A stretch of 64,000 bases of DNA from Enterococcus montenegrensis (GTDB lineage: Bacteria; Bacillota; Bacilli; Lactobacillales; Enterococcaceae): positions 1,107,001 to 1,171,000 of the forward strand of contig NZ_CP120467.1 of NCBI RefSeq assembly GCF_029983095.1. Reading direction: 5' to 3'. Below the pieces are notes generated by a model. The model had not been told where the DNA came from and did no database searches. It worked only from the letters and a program-made list of their open reading frames with translations. This document shows, in pieces, positions 48,110-59,964 of the stretch. The position numbers and the translations under genes were made by a program. Numbering within the stretch: position 1 is the first letter of the stretch; each line of letters opens with the position of its first letter.

Positions 48110-49223
48110 GCCTTTATTACCAGGAGCTGTAATTGGGATTGTCGGTGGCGGACAACTAGGTCGAATGATGACCATTAGTGCAAAGGAAATGGGTTTTCGT
48201 GTTGGTGTTTTAGATCCAGCCGAAGACTGTCCAACAGCGCAAGTGGCAGATTGGCATATTGTTGCAGCATATGACGATGTTTTTGCTTTAGAAGAAATGG
48301 CACGACGCTGTGATGTAATTACTTATGAATTTGAAAATGTGAGCGTTGATGCATTAAATGCGATTATTTATAGCGCCAATGTCCCACAAGGAACAGATCT
48401 TTTAGCAATTACCCAAGACCGTTTAATGGAAAAAGCATTCTTGGAAGAAAATAATATTGTTATTGCTCCTTATGAAACAATCATTAGCCCAACTGATATT
48501 CAAGATGCTATTGACAGTATCGGTTATCCTTGTGTGTTAAAAACCACGCGGGGAGGTTATGACGGAAAAGGACAGTATGTTTTATATAGTACTGCTGATT
48601 TGGCGCCGTCCATGAATCTATTGCGTTCAGGTACTTGTGAACTAGAAGCGTGGATTCCTTTTGAAAAAGAAATTTCCGTGATGGTTGCTGGTAATGGCAG
48701 CGGTGAATTTATGGTGTTTCCAGTAGTAGAAAATATCCATCGTAACAATATTTTACATGAAACGATTGCGCCAGCACGAGTTGCAACCGAAGTTTCACAA
48801 GAAGCACAACGAATTGCCAGAGTGATCGCAAAAGCGCTGGATTTACGAGGTGTTTTGGCCATTGAAATGTTTTTAACCAAAACAGGTAGCATTTATGTTA
48901 ATGAATTAGCGCCTCGGCCGCATAATTCTGGTCACTATTCTATTGAAGCTTGCAGCCAAAGCCAATTTGACGCCCATATACGTGGGATTTGTGGTTGGCC
49001 ACTAGGTGAAGTCAAATTATTAAGTGATGCTGTTATGGTCAATATCTTAGGTGATGAGCTAGGGGAAACCTATGACTTGATTGCACGAAAACCCAATTGG
49101 CAGTTTCATTATTATGGAAAAGCACAAGCAAAATCTGGCCGTAAAATGGGACACATTACCATTACCACAGATGATATTTATGGCACCTTAGAGGAAATCT
49201 ACCAAACCAATATTTGGGATTAG
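48093..49223 (+). CDS. purK: N5-carboxyaminoimidazole ribonucleotide synthase
   Basis: ATP-grasp enzyme that carboxylates AIR to N5-CAIR, paired with PurE. The 376-residue protein has the N-terminal loop [13 protein letters not shown], the ATP-grasp segment [19 protein letters not shown] and metal-binding [17 protein letters not shown]. The start is a GTG at 48093 or a TTG at 48102; both lie inside purE, giving an overlap of 17 or 8 nt. The ribosome site GGAAAG at 48085-48090 favours the TTG by spacing, but this is unresolved. Confidence 0.95.
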   Translation: MINLVKPLLPGAVIGIVGGGQLGRMMTISAKEMGFRVGVLDPAEDCPTAQVADWHIVAAYDDVFALEEMARRCDVITYEFENVSVDALNAIIYSANVPQGTDLLAITQDRLMEKAFLEENNIVIAPYETIISPTDIQDAIDSIGYPCVLKTTRGGYDGKGQYVLYSTADLAPSMNLLRSGTCELEAWIPFEKEISVMVAGNGSGEFMVFPVVENIHRNNILHETIAPARVATEVSQEAQRIARVIAKALDLRGVLAIEMFLTKTGSIYVNELAPRPHNSGHYSIEACSQSQFDAHIRGICGWPLGEVKLLSDAVMVNILGDELGETYDLIARKPNWQFHYYGKAQAKSGRKMGHITITTDDIYGTLEEIYQTNIWD

Positions 49224-49275
49224 ATAACGCGTGTCTTAAAAGTTTAAATAGAATATAAAATAGAGGAGCTATTGC

Positions 49276-50571
49276 ATGTTAGAACGTTATACACGCCCCG
49301 AAATGGGTGCAATTTGGACAGATGAAAATCGTTATAAAGCGTGGTTAGAAGTAGAAATTTTAGCTGATGAAGCTTGGGCTGAATTAGGTGAAATCCCAAA
49401 AGATGATGTAAAAAAAATTCGCGAACATGCAACATTTGATATTCCAAGAATTTTAGAAATTGAAGAGGAAACGCGGCATGACGTGGTTGCCTTTACCAGA
49501 GCAGTCTCAGAAAGTTTAGGAGAAGAACGCAAGTGGGTACATTACGGCTTAACGAGTACCGATGTCGTTGACACAGCTTACGGTTACTTATTAAAACAAG
49601 CTAATGATATTTTACGCAAAGACTTACAAAACTTTTTAGAAATTATCGGCAATAAAGCTATCGAGCACAAAAACACAGTCTGTATGGGTCGGACGCACGG
49701 TGTCCACGCAGAACCAACTACTTTTGGCTTAAAATTAGCTACTTGGTATTCTGAAATGAAGCGAAATATCGAACGCTTTGATCATGCTGCCAAAGCAGTT
49801 GAAGCTGGCAAAATTTCTGGTGCAGTGGGAACATTTGCAAACATTCCGCCTTTTATTGAAGAATATGTCTGTGAACACTTGGAAATTCGGTCCCAAGAAA
49901 TCTCAACACAAGTATTGCCTCGCGATTTACATGCAGAGTACTTTGCTGCAATGGGATTAATTGCAACTAGTATCGAACGTTTTGCTACTGAAATTCGTGG
50001 ATTACAAAAATCTGAAACAAGAGAAGTAGAGGAGTATTTTGCCAAAGGTCAAAAAGGCTCATCTGCTATGCCGCACAAACGTAATCCGATTGGCTCTGAA
50101 AATATGTGTGGACTGGCGCGGGTGATTCGTGGTCATATGCTAACTGCCTATGAAAACGTACCGTTGTGGCACGAGCGGGATATTTCTCACTCTTCAGCAG
50201 AACGTATCATTGTTCCGGATACAACAATTTTATTGAACTATATGTTAAATCGTTTTGGCAACATCGTTAAAAATTTGACAGTCTTTCCGGAAAATATGAA
50301 ACGAAATATGGATGCTACTTTTGGCCTGATTTACAGTCAACGGGTAATGTTAAAGTTAATTGATAAAGGAATGACCCGAGAAGCAGCATATGATTTGGTA
50401 CAACCAAAAACTGCCTTTGCATGGGATCATCAAACGGCTTTTCGACCTTTGTTAGAAGAAGATGAAAAAATCACTTCTATTTTAAGTAATAAGGACTTAG
50501 ATGATGCCTTTGATTATCATTACCACCTTAAAAATGTAGATGCAATCTTTAAACGTGTCGGTCTAGAATAA
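49276..50571 (+). CDS. purB: Adenylosuccinate lyase
   Basis: Acts twice in purine synthesis (SAICAR to AICAR, and adenylosuccinate to AMP). The 431-residue fumarase-superfamily protein has the signature [20 protein letters not shown], the [16 protein letters not shown] region and [16 protein letters not shown] lies about 9 nt before the ATG. It closes the purEKB unit and is followed by a strong terminator. Confidence 0.97.
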   Translation: MLERYTRPEMGAIWTDENRYKAWLEVEILADEAWAELGEIPKDDVKKIREHATFDIPRILEIEEETRHDVVAFTRAVSESLGEERKWVHYGLTSTDVVDTAYGYLLKQANDILRKDLQNFLEIIGNKAIEHKNTVCMGRTHGVHAEPTTFGLKLATWYSEMKRNIERFDHAAKAVEAGKISGAVGTFANIPPFIEEYVCEHLEIRSQEISTQVLPRDLHAEYFAAMGLIATSIERFATEIRGLQKSETREVEEYFAKGQKGSSAMPHKRNPIGSENMCGLARVIRGHMLTAYENVPLWHERDISHSSAERIIVPDTTILLNYMLNRFGNIVKNLTVFPENMKRNMDATFGLIYSQRVMLKLIDKGMTREAAYDLVQPKTAFAWDHQTAFRPLLEEDEKITSILSNKDLDDAFDYHYHLKNVDAIFKRVGLE

Positions 50572-50609
50572 AAAAACGACGAACTCGCAAATGGGTTCGT
50601 CGTTTTTTA
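50571..50609 (+). terminator. Terminator after purB
   Basis: A 16-bp stem with A-run and T-run flanks, 50571-50586 with 50593-50608, one G-U pair. It separates purEKB from the second pur unit. Confidence 0.88.
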
Positions 50610-50681
50610 TTTCTGGTTGTTTAACTTTATAAATAACTCTGCAGCTATTTGAATCTTATGCCGCAAAACCAAAATTTCTAT

Positions 50682-50716
50682 AAAAAAAAGACGCTGATAA
50701 TAAATCAGCATCTTTA
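50682..50716 (-). terminator. Terminator of the 50714 gene
   Basis: AAAGACGCTGAT pairs with ATCAGCATCTTT with one mismatch; on the minus strand it ends in eight T. The stem overlaps the stop codon. Confidence 0.75.
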
Positions 50717-51094
50717 ACCAAATACTACTTTTGGTTGTGTATAATGGCGCATTCTTTCATCTCGCAAAACAGCGAGGATGTTCTCTACAAAGGAAAAATT
50801 ATACTCTTCTAAATTAAAAAATACTTTAAAAGTATAGTTGTTTTTAAAGAAACGTTGTTCATGAATCTGTTCGATAATTAACTCTTCGTTGTGACTGTTT
50901 TGATATCGAAAAATTCGTTTGCGACAGTCAACATGACGTTTTGATGCTTGTTTTACCTTGCGAAAAGTATAAAACGAAGTATTTTTATTCATTTGATAAA
51001 CTTCTTCTACTGCTAATAAGTCGTTAAACAGCCGACGTTTTTCTTCAAATACAAGGGAATCCAAAAAGCTGGCAACCAGTTGACTTTCTTCCAT
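50714..51094 (-). CDS. Unknown protein between the two pur units
   Basis: A 126-residue soluble, basic protein starting MEESQLVASFLDSLVFEEKR with AGGAGG 7 nt upstream. The N-terminal part is helical (RRLFNDLLAVEEVYQMNKNT), then RKVKQASKRHVDCRKRIF and a beta-looking region (YTFKVFFNLEEYNFSFVENI). It transcribes against both pur units. Not recognised; no link to purine metabolism is visible apart from its position. Confidence 0.65.
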   Translation of the reverse strand: MEESQLVASFLDSLVFEEKRRLFNDLLAVEEVYQMNKNTSFYTFRKVKQASKRHVDCRKRIFRYQNSHNEELIIEQIHEQRFFKNNYTFKVFFNLEEYNFSFVENILAVLRDERMRHYTQPKVVFG

Positions 51095-51256
51095 GCATAG
51101 GCCTCCTAAAAATAATCCTATCAATGAGTCTAAAAATACTATAACACTTTTTTATTTCACTGTAAACGCTTCATTAAAAGCCGCTTTGAAAAACTATTTT
51201 AAAAAATTTTACGAATAGTTATATCAATAAAAATATTTTTTTTTTGAAAAAAAGTT

Positions 51257-51269
51257 AAACACGAACAAT
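51257..51269 (+). promoter_or_regulatory. PurBox A of purC
   Basis: AAACACGAACAAT, a match to AWWWCCGAACWWT except at two of the left positions. The central G (51263) is 65 nt before the first base of the -10. Confidence 0.8.
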
Positions 51270-51304
51270 TAAGTGCGTTTTGATAATTATTATCCAGATA
51301 AATG

Positions 51305-51333
51305 TTGACCCGTATCCTTGCGATTGTTAAAAT
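51305..51333 (+). promoter_or_regulatory. Promoter of purCSQLFMNHD
   Basis: TTGACC (51305-51310), 17-nt spacer, extended -10 TGTTAAAAT with TAAAAT at 51328-51333. Confidence 0.8.
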
Positions 51334-51344
51334 AAACACAAGCT

Positions 51345-51357
51345 AAACACGAACGAT
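51345..51357 (+). promoter_or_regulatory. PurBox B, downstream of the purC start point
   Basis: AAACACGAACGAT, a direct repeat of PurBox A exactly 88 nt further on, lying about 5-17 nt past the expected transcription start. Confidence 0.6.
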
Positions 51358-51399
51358 TTTGGCGATGCAAAATTTAATGTCAATAAAATGAGGTGCAAA

Positions 51400-52128
51400 A
51401 TGCAAAAAAAAGAATTACGTTACGCCGGCAAAGCTAAAAAACTTTATACGACTGACGATCCAACTGTTTATTGGGTAGAATATCTTGACCAAGCTACTGC
51501 GTTAAATGGCGCTAAAAAAGATCAAGTATCTGGCAAAGGGGCACTAAATAATCAAATTACCAGCTTAATTTTCCAACAACTAAAAAACGAAGGAATTCCC
51601 TCTCATTTTGTCGGAAAAATATCAAAAACCGAACAATTGATAGAATGTGTAGAAATAATTCCACTGGAAGTTGTTGTTCGGAACACTGCTGCAGGTAGCT
51701 TCTCAAAACGATTACAAGTTGCAGAAGGAACACCCCTTAGTTTTCCGGTTGTAGAGTTTTATTACAAAGAAGATAAACTAGATGATCCATTCATTAATGA
51801 CGATCACGTAAAGTTACTAAAATTAGCTACAGGCAAAGAGATTAACGATATTAAACATTTAGCTCGAAATGTAAATGTGGCGTTACAACGAATTTTTGCC
51901 CAAATTGGCATTAAATTAATTGACTTTAAAATTGAAATTGGACGCACCACTTCCGGGCAACTGCTCTTGGCGGATGAAATTTCACCAGATACTTGTCGAC
52001 TTTGGGATTTGGCAACCAATGAACATTTAGATAAAGATATTTACCGACGTGATTTAGGGGATTTGGTTCCTGTTTATGAAGAAGTTTTAAAGCGTTTAGA
52101 AAATCAATTTTTAGTGGAGGAGCAATAG
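51400..52128 (+). CDS. purC: SAICAR synthetase
   Basis: Joins aspartate to CAIR; 242 residues. [19 protein letters not shown] at the start, [19 protein letters not shown] in the middle and [20 protein letters not shown] with [12 protein letters not shown] near the end are family signatures. GAGGTG 4-6 nt before the ATG at 51400 selects that start over the ATG at 51388. First gene of a nine-gene operon. Confidence 0.96.
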   Translation: MQKKELRYAGKAKKLYTTDDPTVYWVEYLDQATALNGAKKDQVSGKGALNNQITSLIFQQLKNEGIPSHFVGKISKTEQLIECVEIIPLEVVVRNTAAGSFSKRLQVAEGTPLSFPVVEFYYKEDKLDDPFINDDHVKLLKLATGKEINDIKHLARNVNVALQRIFAQIGIKLIDFKIEIGRTTSGQLLLADEISPDTCRLWDLATNEHLDKDIYRRDLGDLVPVYEEVLKRLENQFLVEEQ

Positions 52129-52129
52129 C

Positions 52130-52384
52130 ATGTATTTCGTAAAAGTTTATGTAACGTACAAAGAATCAGTTTTAGATCCACAAGGGCAAGCAGTTAAAGG
52201 TGCCGTTCATCGTATGGGTTATGAAGAAATTGATGAGATTCGCATCGGAAAATATTTTGAAATTAAAGTAGCTAAAGGCGATCGACCCGTTGAGGAAATG
52301 ATTGAAAATATTTGTGACAAGTTACTTGCTAATGTCAACATGGAAACTTATCGTTACGAAATTACTGCAATGGAGGAAGTTTAA
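52130..52384 (+). CDS. purS: FGAM synthase small subunit
   Basis: An 84-residue subunit that bridges PurL and Pur[21 protein letters not shown] and LGY-type [19 protein letters not shown] are characteristic. GGAGGAG is in the purC end; the ATG follows the purC stop by one base. Confidence 0.95.
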   Translation: MYFVKVYVTYKESVLDPQGQAVKGAVHRMGYEEIDEIRIGKYFEIKVAKGDRPVEEMIENICDKLLANVNMETYRYEITAMEEV

Positions 52385-52385
52385 T

Positions 52386-53060
52386 ATGAAATTCGCCGTA
52401 ATTGTATTTCCCGGCTCTAACTGTGATATGGATATGCTTTGGGCGATTAAAGATATAATGGGATCACAAGCCGAATATGTCCGTCATGATGTTAATTCTT
52501 TAGCGGGTTTTGACGGTGTGTTATTACCTGGGGGATTTTCATATGGTGATTACTTGCGCTGTGGTGCAATTGCTCGTTTTTCACCAATTATGGCTGAAGT
52601 GAAACGATTTGCCGAAGAAGGAAAGCCTGTATTTGGCACTTGTAATGGTTTTCAAGTGTTAACAGAGGCGGGCTTGTTACCGGGGGCTCTAATTCGGAAC
52701 AAGTCGTTACACTTTGTTTGCAAGACGACACCTTTAAAGGTGAACAATCAAACAAAATTTACTTCTGAATATGAAAACGATGAGGTAATCAAAATCCCCG
52801 TCGCTCATGGGGAAGGCAATTATATCTGCGATGAAAAGACATTAGCAAAATTAAAAGCCAATAATCAAATTGTTTTTACGTATGAAGAAGATGTGAATGG
52901 CAGTATGGCAAATATCGCTGGCATTTGTAATGAAGCTGGTAATGTTATGGGAATGATGCCCCATCCAGAACGTGCGATGGAAGAATTATTAGGTTCAATA
53001 GATGGTCGTCGTTTTTTTGCCTCAATTTTGAAAAATTTTGGAAAGGTGCCAGTTAAATAA
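52386..53060 (+). CDS. purQ: FGAM synthase glutaminase subunit
   Basis: Class I glutamine amidotransferase that supplies ammonia to PurL; 224 residues. It shows [36 protein letters not shown], the catalytic Cys in [17 protein letters not shown] and the His/Glu pair in [10 protein letters not shown]. The ATG at 52386 with GAGGAAG upstream is the start. It follows purS by 1 nt and overlaps purL by 1 nt. Confidence 0.96.
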   Translation: MKFAVIVFPGSNCDMDMLWAIKDIMGSQAEYVRHDVNSLAGFDGVLLPGGFSYGDYLRCGAIARFSPIMAEVKRFAEEGKPVFGTCNGFQVLTEAGLLPGALIRNKSLHFVCKTTPLKVNNQTKFTSEYENDEVIKIPVAHGEGNYICDEKTLAKLKANNQIVFTYEEDVNGSMANIAGICNEAGNVMGMMPHPERAMEELLGSIDGRRFFASILKNFGKVPVK

Positions 53061-55282
53061 TGATGAAAATAAGTGAACCAACACCACAAGAAATAAAAGA
53101 GCGTAAAATTTACGCGCAGTGGGGCTTAACTGATGAAGAATATCAGATGATTTCAGAAGATATTTTAGGGCGCTTACCTAATTATACTGAAACTGGTCTT
53201 TTTTCTGTCATGTGGAGTGAACATTGCTCTTATAAAAATTCAAAGCCCGTTTTACGCAAATTTCCAACTAGTGGACCCCAAGTTTTACAAGGACCTGGTG
53301 AAGGTGCTGGGATTGTTGACATTGGTGATGGCCAAGCGGTTGTTTTTAAAGCGGAAAGTCACAATCATCCGTCAGCTGTTGAACCTTATGAAGGCGCAGC
53401 TACCGGGGTTGGTGGAATTATTCGCGATATTTTTAGTATGGGAGCACGTCCGATTGCAGTTTTAGATTCTTTGCGTTTTGGCGAGCTGAATAATTCCCGC
53501 ACAAAATATTTATTAGAAGAAGTGGTCGCTGGAATTTCAGGTTATGGTAACTGTATTGGAATCCCGACTGTCGGCGGCGAAGTAGCCTTTGATCCTTGCT
53601 ATGAAGGCAATCCGTTAGTTAATGCTATGTGCGTTGGGTTAATTGAGCACAAAGATATTCAAAAAGGCCAAGCTAAAGGTGTCGGAAATGCAATTATGTA
53701 CGTGGGGGCCAAAACAGGACGTGATGGTATTCACGGCGCAACCTTTGCCTCAGAAGAATTTGTTGAAGGCCAAGAACAACAACGTTCAGCTGTTCAAGTA
53801 GGCGATCCGTTTATGGAAAAATTATTGCTAGAAGCTTGTCTAGAACTAATTTTAGAACACCAAGATATTTTAGTTGGCATTCAGGATATGGGGGCGGCCG
53901 GTCTGGTATCTTCCAGTTCAGAAATGGCTTCAAAAGCTGGTTCTGGTTTAAAACTATATTTAGATGATGTACCACAACGGGAAACGGGTATGACCCCTTA
54001 TGAAATGATGTTATCTGAATCACAAGAGCGCATGTTAATTTGTGTGAAAAAAGGACATGAAAAAGAAGTTGAAGCGCTCTTTAGTAAATATGAGTTAGAT
54101 GCAGTCACGATTGGTGAAGTAACTGATGATGGTTTATATCGTTTGTATCATCGTGGTGTTGAAGTAGCGAATTTACCTGTCGATGCGCTAGCAGAAGAGG
54201 CACCGACCTATCATAAAGCATACGCAGAACCAGCGCGAATCAAAGAATTTGCGAAAATGGCTGATTTTACGCCAGTAGTAGAAGACGCTACGGCTACTTT
54301 ATTACAACTTTTACAACAACCTACTATTGCTTCTAAAAAAATGATTTATGAAACTTATGATTCACAAGTACGTACGAATACCGTAGTAGCACCAGGAAGT
54401 GATGCTGCTGTTTTACGGGTACGTGGGACAAAAAAGGCTTTGGCGATGACGACGGATTGTAATGCGCGCTATTTATATTTGAACCCAGAAATTGGCGGAC
54501 AAATTGCCGTTGCCGAAGCGGCACGAAATATTGTTGCAAGTGGTGGACAGCCACTTGCGATTACCGATTGCTTAAATTATGGCTCGCCAGACAAACCAGA
54601 AGGATTTTGGGAACTATGGACCTCAGCTGATGGAATCAGCGAAGCTTGCCGCACTTTGGATACGCCGGTTATTTCGGGGAATGTTTCTTTATATAACGAA
54701 ACAGACGGCAAAGCAATTTATCCAACGCCAATGATTGGAATGGTTGGTTTAATTGCTGATAGTAAAAATATTACTACCCAAGACTTTAAGGACGCAGATG
54801 ACTTAATTTATCTTGTGGGGGAGACGTTTGCTGATTTTAACGGAACTGAAATCCAAAAAATGCAAAAAGGTCTAATTGAAGGTAGACTTATGAATTTTGA
54901 TTTAGCAAATGAAAAAGCCAATCAAGCTTTGGTTTTAAATGCTATTCAAAAAGGACTTGTAGTCAGTGCACATGATTGTGCTGAGGGTGGTTTGGCGATT
55001 GCGTTAGCCGAGTGCACGTTTAAAAATGGTTTGGGAATTTCAGTTGATGTTTCAATGCCAAAAGAAAACTTATTTTCAGAAACACAATCTCGTTTTGTTT
55101 TATCAGTGAAAAAGACAGCTCAAAAAGATTTTGAAATGTTAGCAAAAGATAAAGCAACTTTGATTGGGACAGTCACTAATGATGGAAAAATTAAAATTAA
55201 TGCAAATGACGGCAACATTGCAGTTGCAACGCACACTGCCAAAGAACTTTGGGAGGAAGCAATTCCATGTCTTATGAAGTAA
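53060..55282 (+). CDS. purL: FGAM synthase large subunit
   Basis: Converts FGAR to FGAM with ATP. The 740-residue protein is the short PurL type that needs PurS and PurQ. Motifs: [53 protein letters not shown], and the second-half block [16 protein letters not shown] at 53060 overlaps the purQ stop (TAATG); another ATG follows directly at 53063. The last 16 nt overlap purF. Confidence 0.97.
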   Translation: MMKISEPTPQEIKERKIYAQWGLTDEEYQMISEDILGRLPNYTETGLFSVMWSEHCSYKNSKPVLRKFPTSGPQVLQGPGEGAGIVDIGDGQAVVFKAESHNHPSAVEPYEGAATGVGGIIRDIFSMGARPIAVLDSLRFGELNNSRTKYLLEEVVAGISGYGNCIGIPTVGGEVAFDPCYEGNPLVNAMCVGLIEHKDIQKGQAKGVGNAIMYVGAKTGRDGIHGATFASEEFVEGQEQQRSAVQVGDPFMEKLLLEACLELILEHQDILVGIQDMGAAGLVSSSSEMASKAGSGLKLYLDDVPQRETGMTPYEMMLSESQERMLICVKKGHEKEVEALFSKYELDAVTIGEVTDDGLYRLYHRGVEVANLPVDALAEEAPTYHKAYAEPARIKEFAKMADFTPVVEDATATLLQLLQQPTIASKKMIYETYDSQVRTNTVVAPGSDAAVLRVRGTKKALAMTTDCNARYLYLNPEIGGQIAVAEAARNIVASGGQPLAITDCLNYGSPDKPEGFWELWTSADGISEACRTLDTPVISGNVSLYNETDGKAIYPTPMIGMVGLIADSKNITTQDFKDADDLIYLVGETFADFNGTEIQKMQKGLIEGRLMNFDLANEKANQALVLNAIQKGLVVSAHDCAEGGLAIALAECTFKNGLGISVDVSMPKENLFSETQSRFVLSVKKTAQKDFEMLAKDKATLIGTVTNDGKIKINANDGNIAVATHTAKELWEEAIPCLMK

Positions 55283-56706
55283 AAAGTTTGAATGAAGAAT
55301 GTGGCATTTTTGGCGTCTGGGGTCACCCAGACGCTGCGCGTGTCACTTATTTTGGTCTCCATAGTTTGCAACACCGCGGTCAAGAAGGAGCGGGAATTGT
55401 TTCAAACGATGCCGGCAAATTGTACGGCTATCGTGAATTGGGGTTATTGTCTGAAGTTTTTAAAGACGATAGACAGCTCGCACAATTAAAAGGAAATGCG
55501 GCGATTGGCCACGTGCGATATGCGACGGCCGGTAATGGTAGCGTTGATAACATCCAACCCTTTTTGTTTAAATTTTATGACTGTTCTGTCGGTCTTGCCC
55601 ACAATGGTAATTTGACCAATGCTTGTAGTTTACGGACAGAATTAGAACGTGATGGCGCGATTTTTCATTCTAATTCTGATACTGAAATTTTAATGCATCT
55701 GATTCGGCGGAGTAAAAAAGAAACGTGGTTGGATCAATTAAAAGAAGCGTTAAACCAAGTTAAAGGCGGTTTTGCCTACATTTTAATGCGGGAAGACTGC
55801 ATGATTGCAGCGCTTGATGCCAATGGGTTTCGTCCTTTGGCCATCGGGAAGATGAAAAACGGGGCTTATGTGGTGGCCTCTGAAACATGTGCTTTAGAAG
55901 TTAGCGGGGCAGAATTTGTTCGTGATGTACAACCCGGAGAAATTATCATCATTAATGATGATGGGGTTAAAATCGAACATTTCACTAAAGATACCCAACA
56001 TGCTATCTGTTCGATGGAATATGTCTATTTTGCGCGACCAGATTCCAATATTGCCGGAGTAAATGTTCACACAGCAAGAAAAAATATGGGGCGAAATTTA
56101 GCCAAAGAAGCACCAGTAGCAGCCGATATGGTCATTGGTGTGCCCAATTCTTCTTTATCAGCTGCTAGTGGCTATGCAGAAGCTTCAGGTATTCCTTATG
56201 AACTGGGATTGGTGAAAAATCAATATGTAGCCCGCACGTTTATTCAACCAACTCAAGAATTAAGAGAGCAAGGAGTGCGGATGAAATTATCAGCTGTTCG
56301 AGGAGTAGTTGCTGGTAAAAAGGTAATTATGGTGGACGATTCGATTGTAAGAGGAACTACCAGCCGCAGGATTGTGGATTTACTAAAAGAAGCTGGTGCC
56401 AAGGAAGTGCACGTCAGAATTGCTTCACCACCTTTAAAATATCCTTGTTTTTATGGCATTGATATTCAAACAAGAAAAGAATTAATTGCGGCCAATCATT
56501 CGGTAGAAGAAATTCGTCAAGTGATAGGAGCCGACTCGTTAAGTTATTTAAGCGAAGAGGGTTTGATTAACGCCATTGGATTAGATTTTGATGCCCCATA
56601 TGGCGGTTTATGTATGGCCTATTTTAACGGGGACTATCCAACCCCTTTATACGATTACCAAGAAAAATATCAGGCTTCATTAAAAGAACAAACTTCATTT
56701 TTCTAA
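55267..56706 (+). CDS. purF: Amidophosphoribosyltransferase
   Basis: Commits PRPP to purine synthesis. The protein begins [16 protein letters not shown]: an 11-residue propeptide precedes Cys12, the N-terminal nucleophile exposed on processing, as in B. subtilis. The glutaminase part has [20 protein letters not shown] and [10 protein letters not shown]. The PRPP loop is [19 protein letters not shown]. Cysteines able to bind the 4Fe-4S cluster occur at SEEGL-flanking regions and at [18 protein letters not shown] lies 7 nt before the ATG at 55267, inside purL. Confidence 0.97.
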   Translation: MSYEVKSLNEECGIFGVWGHPDAARVTYFGLHSLQHRGQEGAGIVSNDAGKLYGYRELGLLSEVFKDDRQLAQLKGNAAIGHVRYATAGNGSVDNIQPFLFKFYDCSVGLAHNGNLTNACSLRTELERDGAIFHSNSDTEILMHLIRRSKKETWLDQLKEALNQVKGGFAYILMREDCMIAALDANGFRPLAIGKMKNGAYVVASETCALEVSGAEFVRDVQPGEIIIINDDGVKIEHFTKDTQHAICSMEYVYFARPDSNIAGVNVHTARKNMGRNLAKEAPVAADMVIGVPNSSLSAASGYAEASGIPYELGLVKNQYVARTFIQPTQELREQGVRMKLSAVRGVVAGKKVIMVDDSIVRGTTSRRIVDLLKEAGAKEVHVRIASPPLKYPCFYGIDIQTRKELIAANHSVEEIRQVIGADSLSYLSEEGLINAIGLDFDAPYGGLCMAYFNGDYPTPLYDYQEKYQASLKEQTSFF

Positions 56707-56725
56707 ATAAAAGGAGCGAAAATAA

Positions 56726-57778
56726 GTGGCCAATGCATATGCAAAAGCTGGCGTTGATGTGAACGCTGGGTATGAAGTAGTAGAGCGAATCAAAAAACAT
56801 GTGAAAAAAACGGAACGTCTAGGTGTGATGGGTGCGCTAGGTGGTTTTGGTGGTTGTTTTGATTTAAGTAGCTTAGGTGTAAAAGAACCCGTTTTAATTT
56901 CCGGGACTGATGGTGTCGGGACTAAACTAATGGTAGCTTTTAAAGCGGATAAACACGACACTATTGGTATTGATTGTGTGGCGATGTGTGTAAATGATAT
57001 CGTTGCGCAAGGAGCAGAACCTTTGTATTTCTTAGATTATTTGGCAACTGGCAAAAACGAACCTGCTCGCTTGGAACAAGTAGTTGCAGGTGTGGCAAAC
57101 GGGTGTCTTGAAGCTGGTGCGGCTTTAATTGGTGGTGAAACTGCTGAAATGCCAGGTATGTATGCAACAGATGAATACGATTTAGCTGGCTTTGCAGTAG
57201 GTGTAGCCGAAAAAAGTCAAATAGTAACTGGCGAAAATATCAAAGCAGGCGATATTTTGTTAGGATTGCCCTCAACCGGAATTCACTCAAACGGTTTTTC
57301 GCTCGTTCGAAAAATTTTCTTTACCGAACATAATTTAAGTGAAGCTAAAAAGATTGCTGCGCTAGGGGATAAACCGTTAGGCGAAGTTCTCTTAACCCCA
57401 ACTAAAATTTATGTGAAATCAATCCTCCCGCTAGTAAAAGAAAATTTGGTGAACGGCATTGCCCACATTACCGGTGGCGGTTTTGTAGAAAATATTCCGC
57501 GGATGTTAAAGGAAAATGTTGCTGTTGAAATTACAGAAGGTACCTGGCCAGTTTTACCAATTTTTGACGTGTTGGAAGATTATGGCAAAATCAATCACGC
57601 TGAAATGTTTGAAATTTTCAATATGGGAATTGGTATGGTATTGGCAGTAAGTCCCGAAAAAGTGGAACAAGTTAAGCAGATTTTAGCAGCTTTAAATGAA
57701 CCTTGTTATGAAATTGGTCGAATTGTCGAAAAAACAAAAGACACGCCTTTACTTACGATCCACGAGGAAAAAAAATGA
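56726..57778 (+). CDS. purM: AIR synthetase
   Basis: Closes the imidazole ring; 350 residues. [18 protein letters not shown], the ATP loop region [45 protein letters not shown] and [13 protein letters not shown] are typical. The start is GTG at 56726 with AAGGAG upstream. Its stop overlaps the purN start by 4 nt (ATGA). Confidence 0.96.
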   Translation: MANAYAKAGVDVNAGYEVVERIKKHVKKTERLGVMGALGGFGGCFDLSSLGVKEPVLISGTDGVGTKLMVAFKADKHDTIGIDCVAMCVNDIVAQGAEPLYFLDYLATGKNEPARLEQVVAGVANGCLEAGAALIGGETAEMPGMYATDEYDLAGFAVGVAEKSQIVTGENIKAGDILLGLPSTGIHSNGFSLVRKIFFTEHNLSEAKKIAALGDKPLGEVLLTPTKIYVKSILPLVKENLVNGIAHITGGGFVENIPRMLKENVAVEITEGTWPVLPIFDVLEDYGKINHAEMFEIFNMGIGMVLAVSPEKVEQVKQILAALNEPCYEIGRIVEKTKDTPLLTIHEEKK

Positions 57779-58341
57779 GGATTGCAGTTTTAGCTTCTGG
57801 GAATGGGAGTAATTTTGCTGCTATTGCCGATTATTTTCAAAAAGAAAGCGTAGCAGCGGAAATCGCCTTCGTTTTTAGTGATAAAAAAAATGCTTTTGTG
57901 CTGGAACGGGCCCAAAAAATTGGGGTTGCAACGTTTCAATTTAGTCCTCAAGACTTTCCAAGTAAAAAGGATTATGAAAAAGCGCTGTTAGCGTTAATGC
58001 AGCAAGAAAAAATTGATTTAATCGTTTTGGCGGGTTATATGCGCATTATCGGCCCCCAACTTTTGGCGGCTTTTCCTAAAAAAATTATTAATATCCATCC
58101 GTCATTACTACCGGCTTTTCCTGGTCTTAACGGCATCAAAGATGCCTATGATTATGGCGTCAAAGTAACGGGGGTAACGGTACATTACATTGATGCCGGT
58201 GTGGATACTGGTCCGATTATTGCCCAAGTTCCTGTTTTAATTTTAGATGATGATCTGACCAGTTTGGAAGCCAAAATTCACCAAGCCGAGCATCAATTAT
58301 ACCCCACCGTTTTAAAACAAATTGTACAGGGGCAGCAATAA
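57775..58341 (+). CDS. purN: GAR transformylase (formyltetrahydrofolate-dependent)
   Basis: Formylates glycinamide ribonucleotide, 188 residues. [20 protein letters not shown] holds the phosphate loop. [35 protein letters not shown] with the catalytic Asn-His pair and the [19 protein letters not shown] motif are all present. It overlaps purM by 4 nt. A 67-nt gap without hairpin follows. Confidence 0.96.
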   Translation: MRIAVLASGNGSNFAAIADYFQKESVAAEIAFVFSDKKNAFVLERAQKIGVATFQFSPQDFPSKKDYEKALLALMQQEKIDLIVLAGYMRIIGPQLLAAFPKKIINIHPSLLPAFPGLNGIKDAYDYGVKVTGVTVHYIDAGVDTGPIIAQVPVLILDDDLTSLEAKIHQAEHQLYPTVLKQIVQGQQ

Positions 58342-58408
58342 AGACTTGGCAATCGTTACACTTTAATACCTATTACGGAATAAAAATCAATTAAGAGGAG
58401 TTTATGAA

Positions 58409-59950
58409 ATGAAAAGAGCTTTAATCAGTGTTTCCGATAAAACTGGTGTCGTAGAACTGGCAGAAGGATTACTACAGGCTGGCTGGGAAATTATTTCGAC
58501 TGGCGGCACGCAAAATGCCCTTACAAAAGCTGGTATTGCGACAATTGGAATTGAAGAAGTAACTCATTTTCCAGAGATGATGGACGGTCGGGTTAAAACA
58601 TTACATCCTCTTATTCACGGCGGGCTATTAAGTCGTCGTGATAATACTGAACACGTCAAAGCTATGACAGACCATAATATTCAGCCAATTGATTTGGTAG
58701 TGGTCAATCTTTATCCTTTTAAAGAAACTATTTTAAAAGCGGATGTAACGACAAAAGATGCCATTGAAAATATTGATATTGGTGGGCCCAGTATGTTGCG
58801 CTCAGCTGCTAAAAACCATGAATTTGTAACGGTTGTGGTTGATCCGTTAGATTACGGGAAAGTTTTAGCCGAAATTAAAGAAAATGGGAAGACAACTTTT
58901 GCAACCAGACAAAAATTAGCCGCAAAAGTTTTTCGACATACGGCTGCTTATGATGCGTTGATTGCAGGCTTTATGACAGAGCTTGTGGCAGAAAAAGAGC
59001 CAGAAAAGTTAACTTTAACTTATGATTTGAAACAAAATTTGCGTTATGGGGAAAATTCTCATCAAGAGGCGGCTTTTTACGCCGATGCATTACCGGTCAG
59101 CTACTCGATTGCGCAAGCCAAACAACTTCATGGTAAAGAGCTGTCTTATAACAATATTAAAGACGCCGATGCAGCAATTCGGATCGTAAGAGAGTTTAAA
59201 GAGCCAACGGTAGTAGCGCTAAAACATATGAATCCTTGTGGCATCGGCTCAGCTGATACCATTGTAAAGGCCTATGATTTTGCCTATGATGCCGATCCAG
59301 TTTCTATTTTTGGAGGAATCATTGTTTTAAATCGAAAGGTAGATCTGGCGACCGCTGAAAAAATGCACAAATTATTCTTGGAAATTATTATTGCTCCAAG
59401 CTTTGCTACAGATGCCTTAGAATTGTTAAGTAGTAAGAAAAATATTCGTTTAATGACACTAGATTTTAGTGAAGTCAATAAAGCTGAATTACCAGAAAAA
59501 GTTTCCGTTTTAGGTGGATTACTCCTGCAAGATCAAGATGTAATAAAAGAAGAGGTAAATGATTTTAAAGTGGTCACTAAAAGACAACCAAGTGCCCAGG
59601 AGTTAAATGCTTTAGCTTTTGCCTGGAAGGCCGTAAAACATGTAAAATCAAATGCAATTGTGTTGGCAAATGAACATCAAACCGTTGGGATTGGTGCCGG
59701 TCAGATGAATCGTGTTGGTTCTGTTAAAATTGCAATTGCGCAAGCAGAAAATGCTGGCAAAATGGACGGTGCAGTTTTAGCCAGTGATGCATATTTTCCA
59801 ATGGGAGACTCAGTGGAATTTGCCGCAGAGCATGGCATTAAGGCAATTGTACAACCGGGTGGAAGTATTCGTGATCAAGAATCAATTGACATGGCGGATA
59901 AATACGGTGTTGCAATGGTCTTCACGGATGTTCGTCATTTCCGTCACTAA
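58409..59950 (+). CDS. purH: Bifunctional AICAR transformylase/IMP cyclohydrolase
   Basis: Last two steps to IMP; 513 residues. The N-terminal cyclohydrolase has [30 protein letters not shown] and [18 protein letters not shown]. The C-terminal transformylase has [15 protein letters not shown], the catalytic Lys-His in [14 protein letters not shown], and the VKSNAIVLA and [19 protein letters not shown] segments. GAGGAG lies upstream of the ATG. Confidence 0.97.
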   Translation: MKRALISVSDKTGVVELAEGLLQAGWEIISTGGTQNALTKAGIATIGIEEVTHFPEMMDGRVKTLHPLIHGGLLSRRDNTEHVKAMTDHNIQPIDLVVVNLYPFKETILKADVTTKDAIENIDIGGPSMLRSAAKNHEFVTVVVDPLDYGKVLAEIKENGKTTFATRQKLAAKVFRHTAAYDALIAGFMTELVAEKEPEKLTLTYDLKQNLRYGENSHQEAAFYADALPVSYSIAQAKQLHGKELSYNNIKDADAAIRIVREFKEPTVVALKHMNPCGIGSADTIVKAYDFAYDADPVSIFGGIIVLNRKVDLATAEKMHKLFLEIIIAPSFATDALELLSSKKNIRLMTLDFSEVNKAELPEKVSVLGGLLLQDQDVIKEEVNDFKVVTKRQPSAQELNALAFAWKAVKHVKSNAIVLANEHQTVGIGAGQMNRVGSVKIAIAQAENAGKMDGAVLASDAYFPMGDSVEFAAEHGIKAIVQPGGSIRDQESIDMADKYGVAMVFTDVRHFRH

Positions 59951-59964
59951 GAGAGGATATTAAA

